Origin: Globomyces pollinis-pini
Lineage: Eukaryota; Chytridiomycota; Chytridiomycetes; Rhizophydiales; Globomycetaceae
Assembly: GCA_025399215.1 (NCBI GenBank)
Contig: MU621096.1
Coordinates: 62,001-126,000 of the forward strand
Length of the DNA: 64,000 nt
Direction: 5' to 3'
Position numbers and translations under genes: made by a program. The notes under the pieces are model-generated. The model was not told where the DNA came from, ran no database searches, and was given only the letters and a program-made list of their open reading frames with translations. Positions 21,333 to 35,362 of this stretch are shown here, piece by piece; the first letter of the stretch is position 1; each line of letters opens with the position of its first letter.

Positions 21333-21658
21333 CATATGCAAGCATTTAATATATAATTTAGACACATTACATTTCTGTTGATGCTGATGTATTTAAGTAT
21401 TTACCTTGGAGAAGTTCCGCACCATCTCTAGAATTGGGTCTTAGACAACTGCCTCAAAATTAGACTCTAGATTACCCTTCTAAACCATATGTATAGAAAT
21501 CAATTACGTAACAGAGCGAATTTGATATCGTAAGAAACAATGTGCGGATGATTATTCACCACGTAGATCAGGTGTTTCCGTAACGTCATTCGCGCGTAGA
21601 TTTCGTAGTATAAAACCTCCGATGTTCTAACCAAATATAATAAATCATCAAACAGAAA
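21333..21658. other. Intergenic region
   Basis: 326 bp between the carrier and the zinc-finger gene; nothing supported on either strand. Confidence 0.4.
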
Positions 21659-22405
21659 ATGAATCTGAAAGATATCTTGTGTGACGAAAAGGTGTATAGT
21701 GTACATTTACAAACCCCATTAAAGAGAGAAAGAATTGGTATCAACCAACTGATCAACATCAATTTACCTAGACATGATAGAAAAAAAGATACATTCTCAA
21801 TTCAAAACTTGATACGTAACCTATTGATTCCATTAAACCTAGACTGTAACATTACTTGCACAGATGATAAGCCAACGAGAGGAACTGAAATTCTTCCAGA
21901 ATTACTTGGGAGTGGATCTAGTATTGCTACAGATATCTCAGAAAGTTCTCATACCAACAGTTCCCATAGCAGCTCCAATGTACCAGTTCCATACAACCAT
22001 CTGAAATCTATACTCCTCTCAATGGATACAATGCGAACCATTCCCGAAAGCGATGAGAAGGGCTTACAAATTAACCAAGAATATCTTAAACAAGTATACC
22101 TTCAAGAATATACTCGTAAACCCAAACAAAAGATCCAAGCACAACAAAATTCACATCATGCCGAACCAAAGTACCAATGTACAATTTGTAAAGTGAAAAA
22201 TAGAACATTTGAAGAGCACGCACTGCACCAAAGAACACACAGCACAGAAGCACATCTTTACCATTGTAAATTTGAGGATTGCAAACGCTCCTTTGTATCT
22301 TCAAGAGGGCTTTTGTTTCATTACCGACTGCATGTTCAAAAGACCAAGAAAGAAATGAATCATTTGGGGACAAATATATTTAAACGCACAATGAACCGTG
22401 ATTAA
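21659..22405 (+). CDS. C2H2 zinc-finger protein, probable transcription factor
   Basis: Intronless, 248 residues. The N-terminal two thirds are Ser/Asn-rich and low in structure (SESSHTNSSHSSSNVP). Two C2H2 fingers lie near the C-terminus: YQCTICKVKNRTFEEHALHQRTH and YHCKFEDCKRSFVSSRGLLFHYRLH (quoted in parts: CTIC..HQRTH; CKFEDC..HYRLH). The second has the CX4C spacing common in fungal regulators. They are linked by STEAHL rather than the classic TGEKP. Role as a DNA-binding regulator is inferred from the fingers only; the target is unknown. Confidence 0.7.
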   Translation: MNLKDILCDEKVYSVHLQTPLKRERIGINQLININLPRHDRKKDTFSIQNLIRNLLIPLNLDCNITCTDDKPTRGTEILPELLGSGSSIATDISESSHTNSSHSSSNVPVPYNHLKSILLSMDTMRTIPESDEKGLQINQEYLKQVYLQEYTRKPKQKIQAQQNSHHAEPKYQCTICKVKNRTFEEHALHQRTHSTEAHLYHCKFEDCKRSFVSSRGLLFHYRLHVQKTKKEMNHLGTNIFKRTMNRD

Positions 22406-22548
22406 TAAATTGATTAACGTGAATATTGCAATGAAATACAATTTGAATTGATGATGTGCATTCCATTCATGTTCCAACCATAGTTTCTGTCTTCCATCGT
22501 TCGCCTTGTTTCTAAACCGAAACATTTTCGCTTGAATTTTTCAACCTC

Positions 22549-23926
22549 ATGAATTCAATGAATACACTGGTCGAAAGACTACAGACAAGCTACCAATATT
22601 GCAAACAGAAAGTTACTGAAGCATCGAACATTGTTGTGGACCAACTCACTTCAGAGCACACTCAGAAAGTAGCCCTATCATCAATGGTATTTGGATCCGC
22701 TTTATTTGCTTTATTCATTACTGCCTTCATCATTTACCTCATTTTTTATCTGGTTAGTATTCCTGTAGTATCCAAAACGGTTCCTATCTACTTTGATTAT
22801 TCAGTTGATAAACCCATTGCAACTTTAGACTTTTTACAATATACAGACACTGGATTGTTAATGAAACCTAATCAACGTTACAATCTTGCCATTCAATTGG
22901 AGTGTCCTGATTCTGACCATAATTTAGCCTTGGGCAATTTTATGATTAAATTGGACTTGATGAATGCACAAAACAATACCTTACAAAGTGCAATCAGACC
23001 AGTACCTTTTTGTAAATATTAATGATTAGGCACATTTGAAGTACAAATCATTTTTATTGAAATCATTATCAACCTTTTACAATTCATTTTCATTATTGAT
23101 GGATTTCAAATTGGAATCACAATCGATTACAGTGGATTTGATTGAGAATTTTCATGAAGTTTATGTACGTAACAAATCATCAATTGAAATTTAGGCGAGA
23201 CCAATTAGAACAGCAAAAATCGAATTATCTACTGACCAATTACAAACATATTCCACTTATTTGGTGGTGAATACACATTTCCAAGGCTTATATTTCTACA
23301 TGTATCATTGGTGGTTCACTACGGGTCTCTTATTCATCACCAACATCATGTTGAGTGAAATCCTCATTGTGGCCTATGTATGGAATGTAGTATTAGCATA
23401 TATGGATAAAGCACATAAGGTGTATGATGAAGAAATAGATACTGAAGTATCACCACCTTCTGATAATCACACACGATTGTTACCAACAAATTCCACTTCA
23501 AAATCATTTACAGATGATTCAGCATCAACAGCGTTTGGAGAACAAGAAGGTGATCAAGATTTGTCATTCCTTGACCACCCCGATAATCAACATCACCAAG
23601 ATTCGAATCCTTTATTAAATGCCGTCGTTCCTGATACGTACAGTTCAACAGAATCAGAAGAATACCGTGGTAACCCATCCATGCCCATCTCATACAATGG
23701 TCGTGTCTATGGTCGATCCGGTAATTTTTCGCAACCATACAATACTGCCAAATCCGAAACCATTCGAAAACGTCGTGAATCTTTTTTAACTTTATCCAGA
23801 ACAAATCCTACCCCAGATTTGGAAACCACTGAACCGATTACCACGGATACGAATGTATCCCAGTTGGAGTTGGATGAGTTTGAAATGGCGGGGTTGTTGG
23901 AAGATGATGATGAAATTCGTTTATAA
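22549..23926 (+). CDS. Seipin (lipid-droplet assembly protein)
   Basis: ER membrane protein organising lipid-droplet biogenesis (BSCL2/Sei1 family). Exons 22549-23001, 23030-23164 and 23195-23926 (introns 28 and 30 nt) give 439 residues. A first membrane span (ALFALFITAFIIYLIFYLV) is followed by the lumenal beta-sandwich: RYNLAIQLECPDSDHN, LGNFMIKLDL, then the spliced IRPAHLKYKSFLLKSL and VYARPIRTAKIELSTDQL. A second span (WFTTGLLFITNIMLSEILIVAYVW) precedes a long cytosolic Ser/Thr/Asp-rich tail. Both splices are required to join the lumenal domain, which supports the assignment. Confidence 0.85.
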
Positions 23927-24052
23927 CCTCACTTTTTAACTTGCTAGTTTTTTTCAAAAATTCAAATATATTTCCATTTTTCTCATTACGTTAGAATTTG
24001 ATTATAAATACTAAATATTTTCTAAGCATTTAATGAAAATTTATTACAATGA

Positions 24053-26634
24053 CTATATTTCAGTTGATAAATTTAATTTTTCTATTATTTCATTGTACAG
24101 TCGTTTGAATTGCCAAATATCACCTTGTGTTCGTTTCACATCTACAATCAACAATCCCTTTAGATTCCGAATACGATGAATGGAGACTTTGAAAGTAATG
24201 TAAGATTTAGATGTTTGTGATGGTATTTGATTTAGATTCGTTTTACTACCATCAAACCCTCGATTGTATTGTAATCCAAATTGGCCAATGTATCGTAGGC
24301 GGTTAACGAATCCGGTGAATCTTGAAGGGGTTTTGGAGATGGTTTCGGCTTGTTGAACTACATTGAGTTTGAAGGGATTGTTGGTAGATGTGAATTGAAG
24401 TCCAAGTTCTCCTAATACATTTACAATACATTCCATTAGACTTTCGATTGACATGGCTGTGATGGCACGTTGATCCATTGGTCCTGAATGGTATGACAAT
24501 GCTTTCAACGTTTCTACAGAGTTGATACGAATCAAACTCAGGGATACGGCTACAGATACTCGAGACCGGTTTGGATTTTCTATGGGTTAGCGATGTGAAG
24601 TAAGTTACCAAGTGGGAATGATGGTCTTCGTTGATCCATACTCTGAGCACGTTTTGCATCAGATTGGAAAGTGGAATCACGAACGATTTGCATACTGGAT
24701 CGCACTTTGGGTCGTACTTGATCTTCTTGTAAATCTACTTGCGAAAAGTTGACAGTCTTTTTCTTGTTCATGGTTTCGGTCGATGAGAACTGATCGAGTG
24801 TGAATTGGGAGGAGGGTGGTTTAGTAAGTGTGCTTGGTATGATATTGGATTCTCTACGTCCTGATTTGGGTGATACTTCAATTGTATCTGTCACAACAGC
24901 CTGTGAAGATATTATTGGAGCTGATAATAATGTTGGTTCATCATGTTGAATATTTATATTTAGCTCGCTGACACTTTCGTTTTGAACTTGAATTGTGGGT
25001 ACTGCCACTTCAACGTCTAATTCTTTCGTTATATGAGATTCTACAGTCGATGGCATTTCAATCAGCTCTTCATTGTCTACATGCATAGTTTGAGAAATAT
25101 CATTCATTGGTGTTGATACATCAAGTGGTAATTTTTCTATTAATTGAGGTGTGGTTAGCATGTCAGCATCTTTCATATCTTCCAATGATACTTCCTCGAC
25201 TACATCTGCAGAAACGGTAGGTTCTTGTTCTAATTCCGTCATTTCTACATCTTGAACTTCTTCTTCATCCTGTTCCACATGATCAGCTTCTGTGATAGGT
25301 TCCAATATTTCAATAACTGATAACTTCCTTTCTAGAACCATGTCATTGATGATAGGTGTAGGTGGTTTAGTCTCGGATACATTGATTTGATCCTCTTCAA
25401 CTACCACACCCAAAGTCAATCTTTCGTAACTACGAGGGCTCATGTTGCTGATATCAAACGCATTCTTTTCAGTGATGGTATGATCTGAATTCGAAGCAGA
25501 CATACTGCGATCCATATCCGGTACTTCTTGACTATCTGATGCAGAGCTCACACTGGTAGTAATAGGTGGTAAATTATTTGGAATTGAGATAGGTTCTGAT
25601 TTTATAGGCACGAAAGATTCATCTGAAGTAACATACAAATAAGAATAGGCAGCCAACCAACTTCAAATCAAAATCAAAACGAAACTTACCGATGCTTTTT
25701 GACCTCGTCCATCTTTGCTCTTTTTTCAGGATTAGTGTTCAATAATCGACTGACAAGATGTTGTGCATCATTAGATAATTGAACATAATGAGACAATTCC
25801 GTTTCCATAATAAATTTATACAACAGGACCATATTTTCACCATCAGGATTGTTTGGATCGTCAAACGGTAATGTTCCATTTAACATCGCATACTAACCAT
25901 TAATGAGAAAAAAACAAATACCAGAATAATACCACAACTCCAAATATCAGCAGATTCACCCACATAGCCCTACAATTAGTACAAAAAAACAAACATCATT
26001 GATGACCAATTCAGGGGCCGCATAACAAGGACTTCCACAACTAGTTGTCATCAATTTATCATCCGAGAAAACATTGGCAAACCCGAAATCCGAAATAACA
26101 ATATTTCTATTCTGATTCAACAAGATGTTTTCTAATTTCAAATCACGATGTACTATTCCACGTTGATGGAGATGATCCACACCAGCAATCAATTGCGAAA
26201 ACAACCTTTTACTCTCCTTTTCTCCTAAATGCTGTCTTGATAATATATATTCGAATAATTCACCACCTTATCATGAGTTTTTGTTACATTTTACCACTAG
26301 CATATTCCATAATCATACCAATATATGTCTCTGTTTCAATGACTTCCATTAAATTCAATAAATTGGGATGGTGCACCGACTAATTTTAATAACAAGTGAA
26401 ATCTACTTGTAGGATATTTATCTCTCTGGCAACTCTTTGTCGTTTTGTAACTGTTTCTACTTTTTGTTTCTTTATGAATTTAATAGCAACCTAAGGAATG
26501 AATATTGCTTAGTTTACTTCAAAATCATCTGATATTCTATAAGCCAGTTTAACCTTAGCGAATTCTCCTTGTCCAATAGTTTTACCTAAGCGATAAGGAC
26601 CAAAAGTATGATAATGAGATTTTTGAGTGACCAT
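24053..26634 (-). CDS. KA1-domain protein kinase A (Kin4/Frk1-like)
   Basis: Ser/Thr kinase of the CAMKL/AMPK-related group. Eight exons (26634-26518, 26490-26407, 26379-26295, 26266-25995, 25969-25922, 25892-25690, 25660-24609, 24579-24053) give 795 residues. Kinase domain: P-loop [16 protein letters not shown] lysine, [11 protein letters not shown], activation loop [29 protein letters not shown] long acidic, low-complexity linker (about residues 270-620) leads to a C-terminal KA1 domain ([14 protein letters not shown] region, ending [17 protein letters not shown]). It resembles budding-yeast Kin4/Frk1, acting in polarity or spindle-position control (inference). First of three paralogues in a row. 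All introns are single, 25-29 nt. Confidence 0.85.
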
Positions 26635-26926
26635 TTCTTTAATCCAGCTACTCTCCTTTGGTGTTTAATAACAAAGAAATGAAATCCTTCAAGTTGATTT
26701 GTGACAAGAGGCGCGGTTGGGGCTTTTTGGGAAAAGCCATGAATCCTTTTCTCGGGTTTTCGTTCTTTAATTGAATTTTTTTATTTGGTAGACGGTGTGA
26801 AGAATCTTGTACAATTGCATGAAAGTACACGTTAGTTACTGTGTATTTTATGTGTTTGTTAAAAAAATCAAATTGAAATGGATGAAAAGTACGGTAATTT
26901 TTATATACTTTTGTCTATTTTAAATT

Positions 26927-29074
<2,148 letters not shown>

Positions 29075-29689
29075 AAAAATGAATGTGAAAAAGTGGGAGC
29101 TTCTTTGGAGCAATTGTGTTACACCGAGCATGTGAGAAGAGAGTTAATAAGAGAATAGAGTTAGGAGTAGAAGGATACGATTAGATATAATAACTGAATG
29201 TACAAGACACTGATGTACAAGTAGTAAATACAACACACATGTGTCCAACTAACTAATAAATAACTTTACATAATTTTACAAGATTTTAAGTGTAGTTGAT
29301 CGATACAAGAGAGATGCAAGTGCATATGTGTCGTGATGTCATTTAGTCTTGCGCCAAGTGTTTCTCAAAAGAAGCCTGAATCGGGACTGTTCACTTTGGA
29401 TACTAATAATTCTTAATATAGTTACTAGTACCAATAATTATCAATAGTCAATGACTAACTAGTTACTATTAGTAGTAATATTAAAAAAACACGAAAACAA
29501 AGCTAAATCCAATTACCAGTATATAAAATATACCAATGACAGCTACCCTATTACCATATACACCAATCATAAATTAACCACCAAATGGTGTTCAAAGTGA
29601 TAGTCAACCCAGTTGACTTGGGTTCTGAAGCCACCCTTCGTTTCATTGAATTCCATCTTTACCAAAACTATTCAAATCCATTCTCCTTC
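29075..29689. other. Divergent intergenic region between kinases B and C
   Basis: 615 bp, the largest gap in the kinase cluster. It holds AT-rich short inverted and direct repeats of TAGTTACTA/AATAATT around 29400-29490 and no supported gene. It probably carries both promoters. Confidence 0.4.
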
Positions 29690-32012
29690 ATGTCTAAACA
29701 AGGTACTGTCTTTGTCTATAACTATAGATTCTAGAAAAGCTCACTATAACGCTTTCGGTCCTTATCGCTTAGGTAAAACTATTGGACAGGGGGAATTTGG
29801 AAAGGTCAAACTGGGTTATCATGTCAAGTCACAGAAAGAGGTTTCTTGTTCAATTTCTAATCATAGGTATTAATATCGCTATTTCTAAGTATATTACTAT
29901 AGGTACTATTATAACTCTCATTCAAAAGGTCGCTATTAAATTAATCAAAAAAGACTCTATTCAAAATCCTACCAGAAGACAGAAACTTATTAGAGAGATT
30001 GATATTCTGCAGGTAATAAAATATCACTGCTCACATCAGTCCTTGAATCACTGTTACGTTGTCAAATTATATGAAGTCATTGAAACAGAATCTTATATTG
30101 GAATGATCATGGAGTACGCTTCTGGTACTCGGATTACACTAACAAAAGGTGGTGAACTTTTCGAACATATCTTGGCCAGACAATACTTGAAAGAACGTGA
30201 AGCTGGTCGTTTCTTTGCTCAGCTTATTGTTGGTATGACAATTGGCTCTCATCTCTTAGGTGTTGGCTTTCTACATAATAATGGAATCGTTCATAGAGAT
30301 TTGAAATTAGAAAATTTATTGTTGGATAAGAATCGGAATGTTATTATTACCGATTTTGGTTTCGCTAATCGCTTCTCCAAAGAAACAAACGATATGTTGT
30401 CTACCAGTTGTGGTAGTCCTTGTTATGCTGCACCCGAACTGGTTGTGAACGATGTACTTTTTCATCCCTCAACTAACCATAGACATATGTAGGTGAATCA
30501 GCTGATATTTGGAGTTTGGGTGTTATTCTCGTAAAATTTTATTTATTTATCTTTAGTATGCCATGCTATGTGGATACCTACCCTTTGATGATGATCCAAC
30601 AAACGCCGAGAGCGATAATATCAATCAATTGTATAAATATATATTGGAAACTCAATTGGAATTCCCTGCTCATGTCTCACCCGTAGCAAAGTCTCTAATT
30701 AATCGTATTCTGGTCACGGATCCAGAAAAACGTGCGGATATGAAGGAAATCAAATCTCACTTGTATGTATTTTGTTGTTGATTGTAGATGGTTGAAACCA
30801 TTTTGGCATATTATTGCGGAAGATGAGGAGACAGGGACAGTTAGTGAGTCGAAAATGTTAAAAGCAAAGAAGGAACAGGTGACCACTTTACCAGCTTCTC
30901 CTCCTCCAGAAAGCGCTATTCCTGCCCCACATTCGGCTCCTATGGATGCTGATGTCTCGCATATGGAACCACCTTCGGTTTCTGTTTCTTCTATAGACCT
31001 ATCCCAAATCAATACAACTAATGATACACCACAGACTCACACCACCACTTCTGCTATCGATATACCTACTACCACACCTTCTTCTCCGCCTCAGAGTGAC
31101 GATGATACTAAACCAACACCATTCGACAATAAAAAAGCAACTCGAAACTCAGATTCTTCAGATAATTCGACATCCTTCATTGTTCCAACCAAAACTGAAG
31201 TCAAGGTCGTCAAAACTTCATCTGGTGGCGAACAGAAGAATGATTCTTCCAAGGCAGCTACACGATCGCACAGTGTAGACCATCAACGTACCTATTCAGG
31301 TACACATTTGTTATTAACATTAGTGCCAACTGAACCAATGCCCGATAGTGACTTTATCGGTCGTGCTAGTGCGCAAATCAGTCGATCTGCACCATCCGTA
31401 CATTCCTCAGATATATCATCACTTAAATTTCATTCCGGTCCCATCGACAAACGTGCTATGTCATCACTACCACCAGCTGTCGTGCTTAACAAGATTATTA
31501 CTCTATTGACCGAAATGGGTCTTGAAGTTTTACACACCAATAATCCATACAAACTCAAAGTCTATAAACGACCACCAGGCGAGGGATACTACGTAGATGA
31601 TATGGCATCTGATTTCTCTGACCTAGACACTACATTTGCAGAATCCCAAAGTTCACCCAGACACTCACCCCCAGTATTTCGTCCTACTGTTGGGACAGAT
31701 ACCACACGCAAATCACGTTTCGGCTCTGTCTTCACTTCCTTCCCCACCAACGTCTTTCAAAAAATCAAAGTCCTTGGTCAATTCGGATTACAATACAACC
31801 GAGGTTTTGACGGTAATGAAACCCCACCCGTACCCACTTCCAAGCCTGTCGAGCCCGAAACCCTCAAATTCAATATCATGGTCAACCGCATCAAGAATTT
31901 AGATGGGCTTCTCTCTGTTGATCTTAAAAGGCTTCGTGGTGATATCTGGGAATTCAAGAGGTTGTATCATGAGATTATCCTAAAATTGGGGTTGGGTGTG
32001 GAAGTGAAGTAA
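29690..32012 (+). CDS. KA1-domain protein kinase C (Kin4/Frk1-like)
   Basis: Third paralogue, on the opposite strand; 675 residues. It begins with a 13-nt exon (29690-29702: MSKQ). Kinase domain: [69 protein letters not shown] Thr/Ser/Pro-rich linker follows, then KA1 (KFHSGPIDKRAM ... GDIWEFKRLYHEIILKL). Ten intron positions, mostly 24-29 nt. The one before VAIK is a triple abutting unit, where A and B have one intron each. The 24-nt segment 31300-31323 is a likely intron although its length keeps the frame open either way. Confidence 0.87.
29841..29928 (+). other. Triple abutting intron (kinase C)
   Basis: Units 29841-29866, 29867-29902 and 29903-29928 (26, 36 and 26 nt) with AATCATAG|GTATT and CTATAG|GTACT junctions. 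Removal joins VKSQKE to VAIKLIKK. Paralogues A (26491-26517) and B (28904-28927) carry one intron at the same place. Confidence 0.78.
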
Positions 32013-32314
32013 AGTGTTGGTTTTGGTTTTCATTAGTGTGTACAATAAACAATAAAAAAATTTCAGAATATTAATCGTTGTGTAGTTTGATTATAACTCA
32101 TCATAATGTGATGGTTTTGTATAAATGTGTCGTTTGAAAATACAGACTTGTACCATCAACAGAGCGTGTTTCTGTTACCATCTATAGTTTGGTTTACCCT
32201 ATCTTATGATAAATGAACACATTTTGTAGTGATAATAACAGTGTAATCGAGTATTAGATTCAATTCTTCACTTTCCAAATATTTTTCATAATTTTTTTAT
32301 AATTCAATTTCTCT
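32013..32314. other. Intergenic region kinase C/RPB9
   Basis: About 300 bp of AT-rich sequence with no supported gene. It likely includes the kinase C 3' UTR (AATAAA-like motifs near 32050). Confidence 0.4.
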
Positions 32315-32752
32315 ATGGCATCAGTTCAATTCTGTAGTGAATGGTAAACTACTCCAACAATTCCACTTACAATAAGCAATAATATGCTTTATCCTAAAGA
32401 AGATCGTTCAACCCGGTCATTACTATTTGCATGTCGAAATTGTGATCATGAACGTAATTAAATTGATTAATGATAGAACCATCTGAACAATTTTGTGTTT
32501 ACAAACATATTATTTCACATACATCCATGTTTGAATTTATATATTGAAGATAGGGAGAATTCGATGGCTACGGTTGATTTAACAGGAGATCCCACTTTTC
32601 CAAGATCTAGAAAATCATGTCCACGATGTAATCATGGAGAGAGTATCTTTTTTCAATCTCGTAGTAAAGGTAAAGATGCTACCATGAAATTATTTTTTGC
32701 TTGTTGTAATTCTGCTTGTAAATATCGATGGGAAGAAGGAGTGATGGAATAA
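32315..32752 (+). CDS. RPB9: RNA polymerase II subunit RPB9
   Basis: Zinc-ribbon subunit of RNA polymerase II, important for fidelity and start selection. Exons 32315-32343, 32377-32453, 32477-32528 and 32554-32752 give 118 residues, the usual size. N-terminal ribbon: [14 protein letters not shown] ... CRNCDHE, completed only after splicing. The C-terminal ribbon follows [18 protein letters not shown], with [15 protein letters not shown]. Introns are 33, 23 and 25 nt; the 23-nt one is among the shortest here. The C-terminal ribbon has two extra Cys in CCNSAC. Same-strand neighbours PDCD5 and GNL1 follow at about 70-125 bp spacing. Confidence 0.92.
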
Positions 32753-32818
32753 ATCAATAATAAAAATTTAAACCTTTAAAATTCACTTGGTTTTTCTTTT
32801 GTTTTTTTTTAAAGAAAA

Positions 32819-33346
32819 ATGGATGATGATTTAGCTGCGATCAGAGCAAAAAGAATGGCTGAAATGAAAGCACAAGCTGTATCAATCATCATAGTAATTA
32901 ATTAAAAGGGTAATTCAATGCCTGCTGGAATGGCTAGTATGGGAGCTCCAAATGGTCAAGAAAAGGATAATCAAATGTAATTTTTTTAAAAAATGAATTC
33001 AATGGATTAGTCAAATGGATGAAATGAGAAGGAATATGATTGCTCAAATTTTAACACCTGATGCAAGGTTGAAAATACCTTATTAATATTTATAGAGAAC
33101 GATTAGCAAGAATTCGAATTGTTAAAGAAGATAAAGCAACAGGAGTTGAAGAAATGTTGATTCGAATGGCTAAATCAGGACAAATTCGAGGCAAAGGTTT
33201 ATTTCTTTAAATTGATTTGATCAGTGACTGAAACTCAATTAATTGATCTGTTGAATCAAATTAGTGAACAAAATACTGTTAAAACTAAAATCAAATTTGT
33301 TCGACGTACTGATTCTGATGATGATTTGGAAGAATTATTAAAATAA
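32819..33346 (+). CDS. PDCD5: PDCD5-family DNA-binding protein
   Basis: Small conserved protein of the PDCD5/TFAR19 (archaeal MTH1615) family. In animals it is linked to apoptosis and chaperonin function; in fungi its role is unclear. Exons 32819-32878, 32909-32976, 33011-33067, 33096-33196 and 33225-33346 give 135 residues. MDDDLAAIRAKRMAEMKAQ, then MRRNMIAQILTPDARERLARI, EMLIRMAKSGQIRGKVTETQLIDLL and the C-terminal KIKFVRRTDSDDD tail match the family throughout. Four introns, 28-34 nt, all conventional. Its GNSMPAGMASMGAPNG insert is family-typical in variable length. Confidence 0.93.
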
Positions 33347-33471
33347 AACTTGCCTTTTTTTGTGATTAATGGAAATAGTAACTCATTCATCTTCTTCTAA
33401 GTAGATACTCTTTCTAGTGGTATAATCAGATCTTTAAAAAGAAATTGAAATTTCTTTACCTTTAAAATTCA

Positions 33472-35272
33472 ATGGGTAAAAAGGGAGTTCAACAAGAAAA
33501 TTTAACGACTGATCAACTGGATGCAATTCAACGATACGAACCAAAAAAATCTGTTAATTATACCCTTTTACATTCAGATAATTTAGTATCTCAATTCACT
33601 AGATTATCTCCACAAGAATTAGAAATTAAAAAGAAACTAGCTTTAAATCCAATTCAATCCTTAGATTCTTCTGCATTGATTGTAGATTTAAATACATATT
33701 ATCCAATCAAAAACCAAATAGATTTCCCAAAACGTCCTAAATGTTTATCAAACTAGTTTAACAATCTATAGGGTCAAAAGAAATGTCAAAGATCGAATTG
33801 GAAACTAATGAACAAATCTATTTTGATGATTGGTTAAAGAGCATCACTAAAACTTATCAAAATCAAGATCTATCATTTTTCGAACATAATCTACAAGTAT
33901 GGAGACAATTATGGAGAACTTTGGAAATATCAGATATCCTTTTGATTGTGTGTGATATTCGTGATCCACTCTTTCATTTCCCACCTACCCTTTACAATCA
34001 TATCATCAAACAACTTCAAAAAGTATTATTTGAATCAATTGATTTATTTTTAGAGTATCGTTGTGGTATTCAATAAAATTGATTTGGTGGATAAAGATAC
34101 ATTGTTGAAATGGAAATTATACTTTCAAGAATGTTTCCCTGAAATCAAAATCATTCAATTTAGTTCCATTCCAAACAGTCAAATGAAAGGATATCGATCT
34201 ATTAAAAGGTATATGGTTGTTTAATTTATATCAAGATATGTTGAATCCATTGGTGTTTTAGAACTTTTGGAAGCTTGTGCAGACTTACACGTCAATAAAC
34301 CAAATGTGAATTTGGATTGGAATAAAATAATTGAAGAATTTAAGATCGAATTAGATGAAAGGAAAAAAATAGCAGATAAAACATTATTGAAAATTCAAGC
34401 TGGTAGAGCTGGACTTTCCGATCATAAAGTTAGACATGGGAGAAGGAGAAAACAAATTGAAAGTATGGAATCCGACTCTGAAAAAGATTCTGAACCAGAA
34501 ACCACAGAAGACGAGAAAATACAAAAAGTTCAGGATCAATTAGAATCGTTAGATATAGCAGATGATGCACATAAATATATAACAATTGGTTTGATTGGAC
34601 ATCCAAATGGTAATATTGATCAATCACTTAAATTAGTTGGAAAATCTTCGTTAATCAATTCAATCAAAGGAAAGAAATTTGTATCAGTCTCAAAGACACC
34701 TGGTAAATTTGAAATACAATTAATAAAGGATAGGACATACAAAACATTTTCAAACCATCCATTTAACGGATCAGTTAAGATTATGTGATTGCCCTGGCTT
34801 GGTATTCCCATCATTAATTCCTAGACATCTTCAAGTCATCAGTGGTGTTTACAATATTGCTCAAGTTCAAGAACCCTATTCTGCGATTCGATTTGTCGCT
34901 GAACGATGTGATATACCAACTACTTTAAAACTGACTCATCCTGATCAAGATGAACATGATTTTCATTGGAGTCCTTGGACTATCTGTGAAGCTATTGCAT
35001 TTCAAAAAGGATTCCTTAGTGCGAAATCTGGTCGACCAGATGTACATCGTGCAGCAAATAATCTCTTACGTATGATTGTAGAAGGACAAATTGTATTGTC
35101 ATTGAAACCTCCAAATATCTATGATGAACTTTCTGATTCAAGTATTGAAATGATGGTAGAATCACATGATTCTATTGATGATAACGTTGGGTTTAATCAG
35201 ATATCCAAGAAAGCGGAAAAGAAACGAAGAAAGGAAAAGAATAAGTTAAAGAAATTGGCAACATTATCATGA
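33472..35272 (+). CDS. GNL1: Circularly permuted GTPase, GNL1-type
   Basis: YlqF/YawG-family GTPase related to the ribosome-assembly factors Lsg1 and Nog2. Exons 33472-33742, 33772-34022, 34054-34208, 34236-34609, 34637-34702 and 34734-35272 give 551 residues. The GTP-binding motifs are in permuted order: G4 NKID (SIVVVFNKIDLVDKD), G1 GHPNVGKSSLIN, then KTPG and G3 LCDCPGLVFPS. All of G4, G1 and the switch region are restored by splicing. C-terminal hallmark PRHLQVISGVYNIAQVQEPY and SAKSGRPDVHRAANNLLR match GNL1. The extreme C-terminus is Lys-rich. The intron 34209-34235 had two possible acceptors; the phase selects the upstream AAG. Confidence 0.9.
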
Positions 35273-35362
35273 TTGAACTTTTTTAAATCTATGGTTTATT
35301 TGCAAATATAATATAAATATTGAGAATGGAATGGAAGTTACTTCAATTCAATTGAATTATTA

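Noticed and set aside
22086..22373. Long minus-strand ORF inside the zinc-finger gene
   Set aside because: Antisense shadow; the plus strand has two clear C2H2 fingers.
31300..31323. Treating this kinase C segment as coding
   Set aside because: It is in frame (24 nt) but has a full set of minimal-intron signals (GTACA, TTAAC, ATTAG); kept as a probable intron, not certain.
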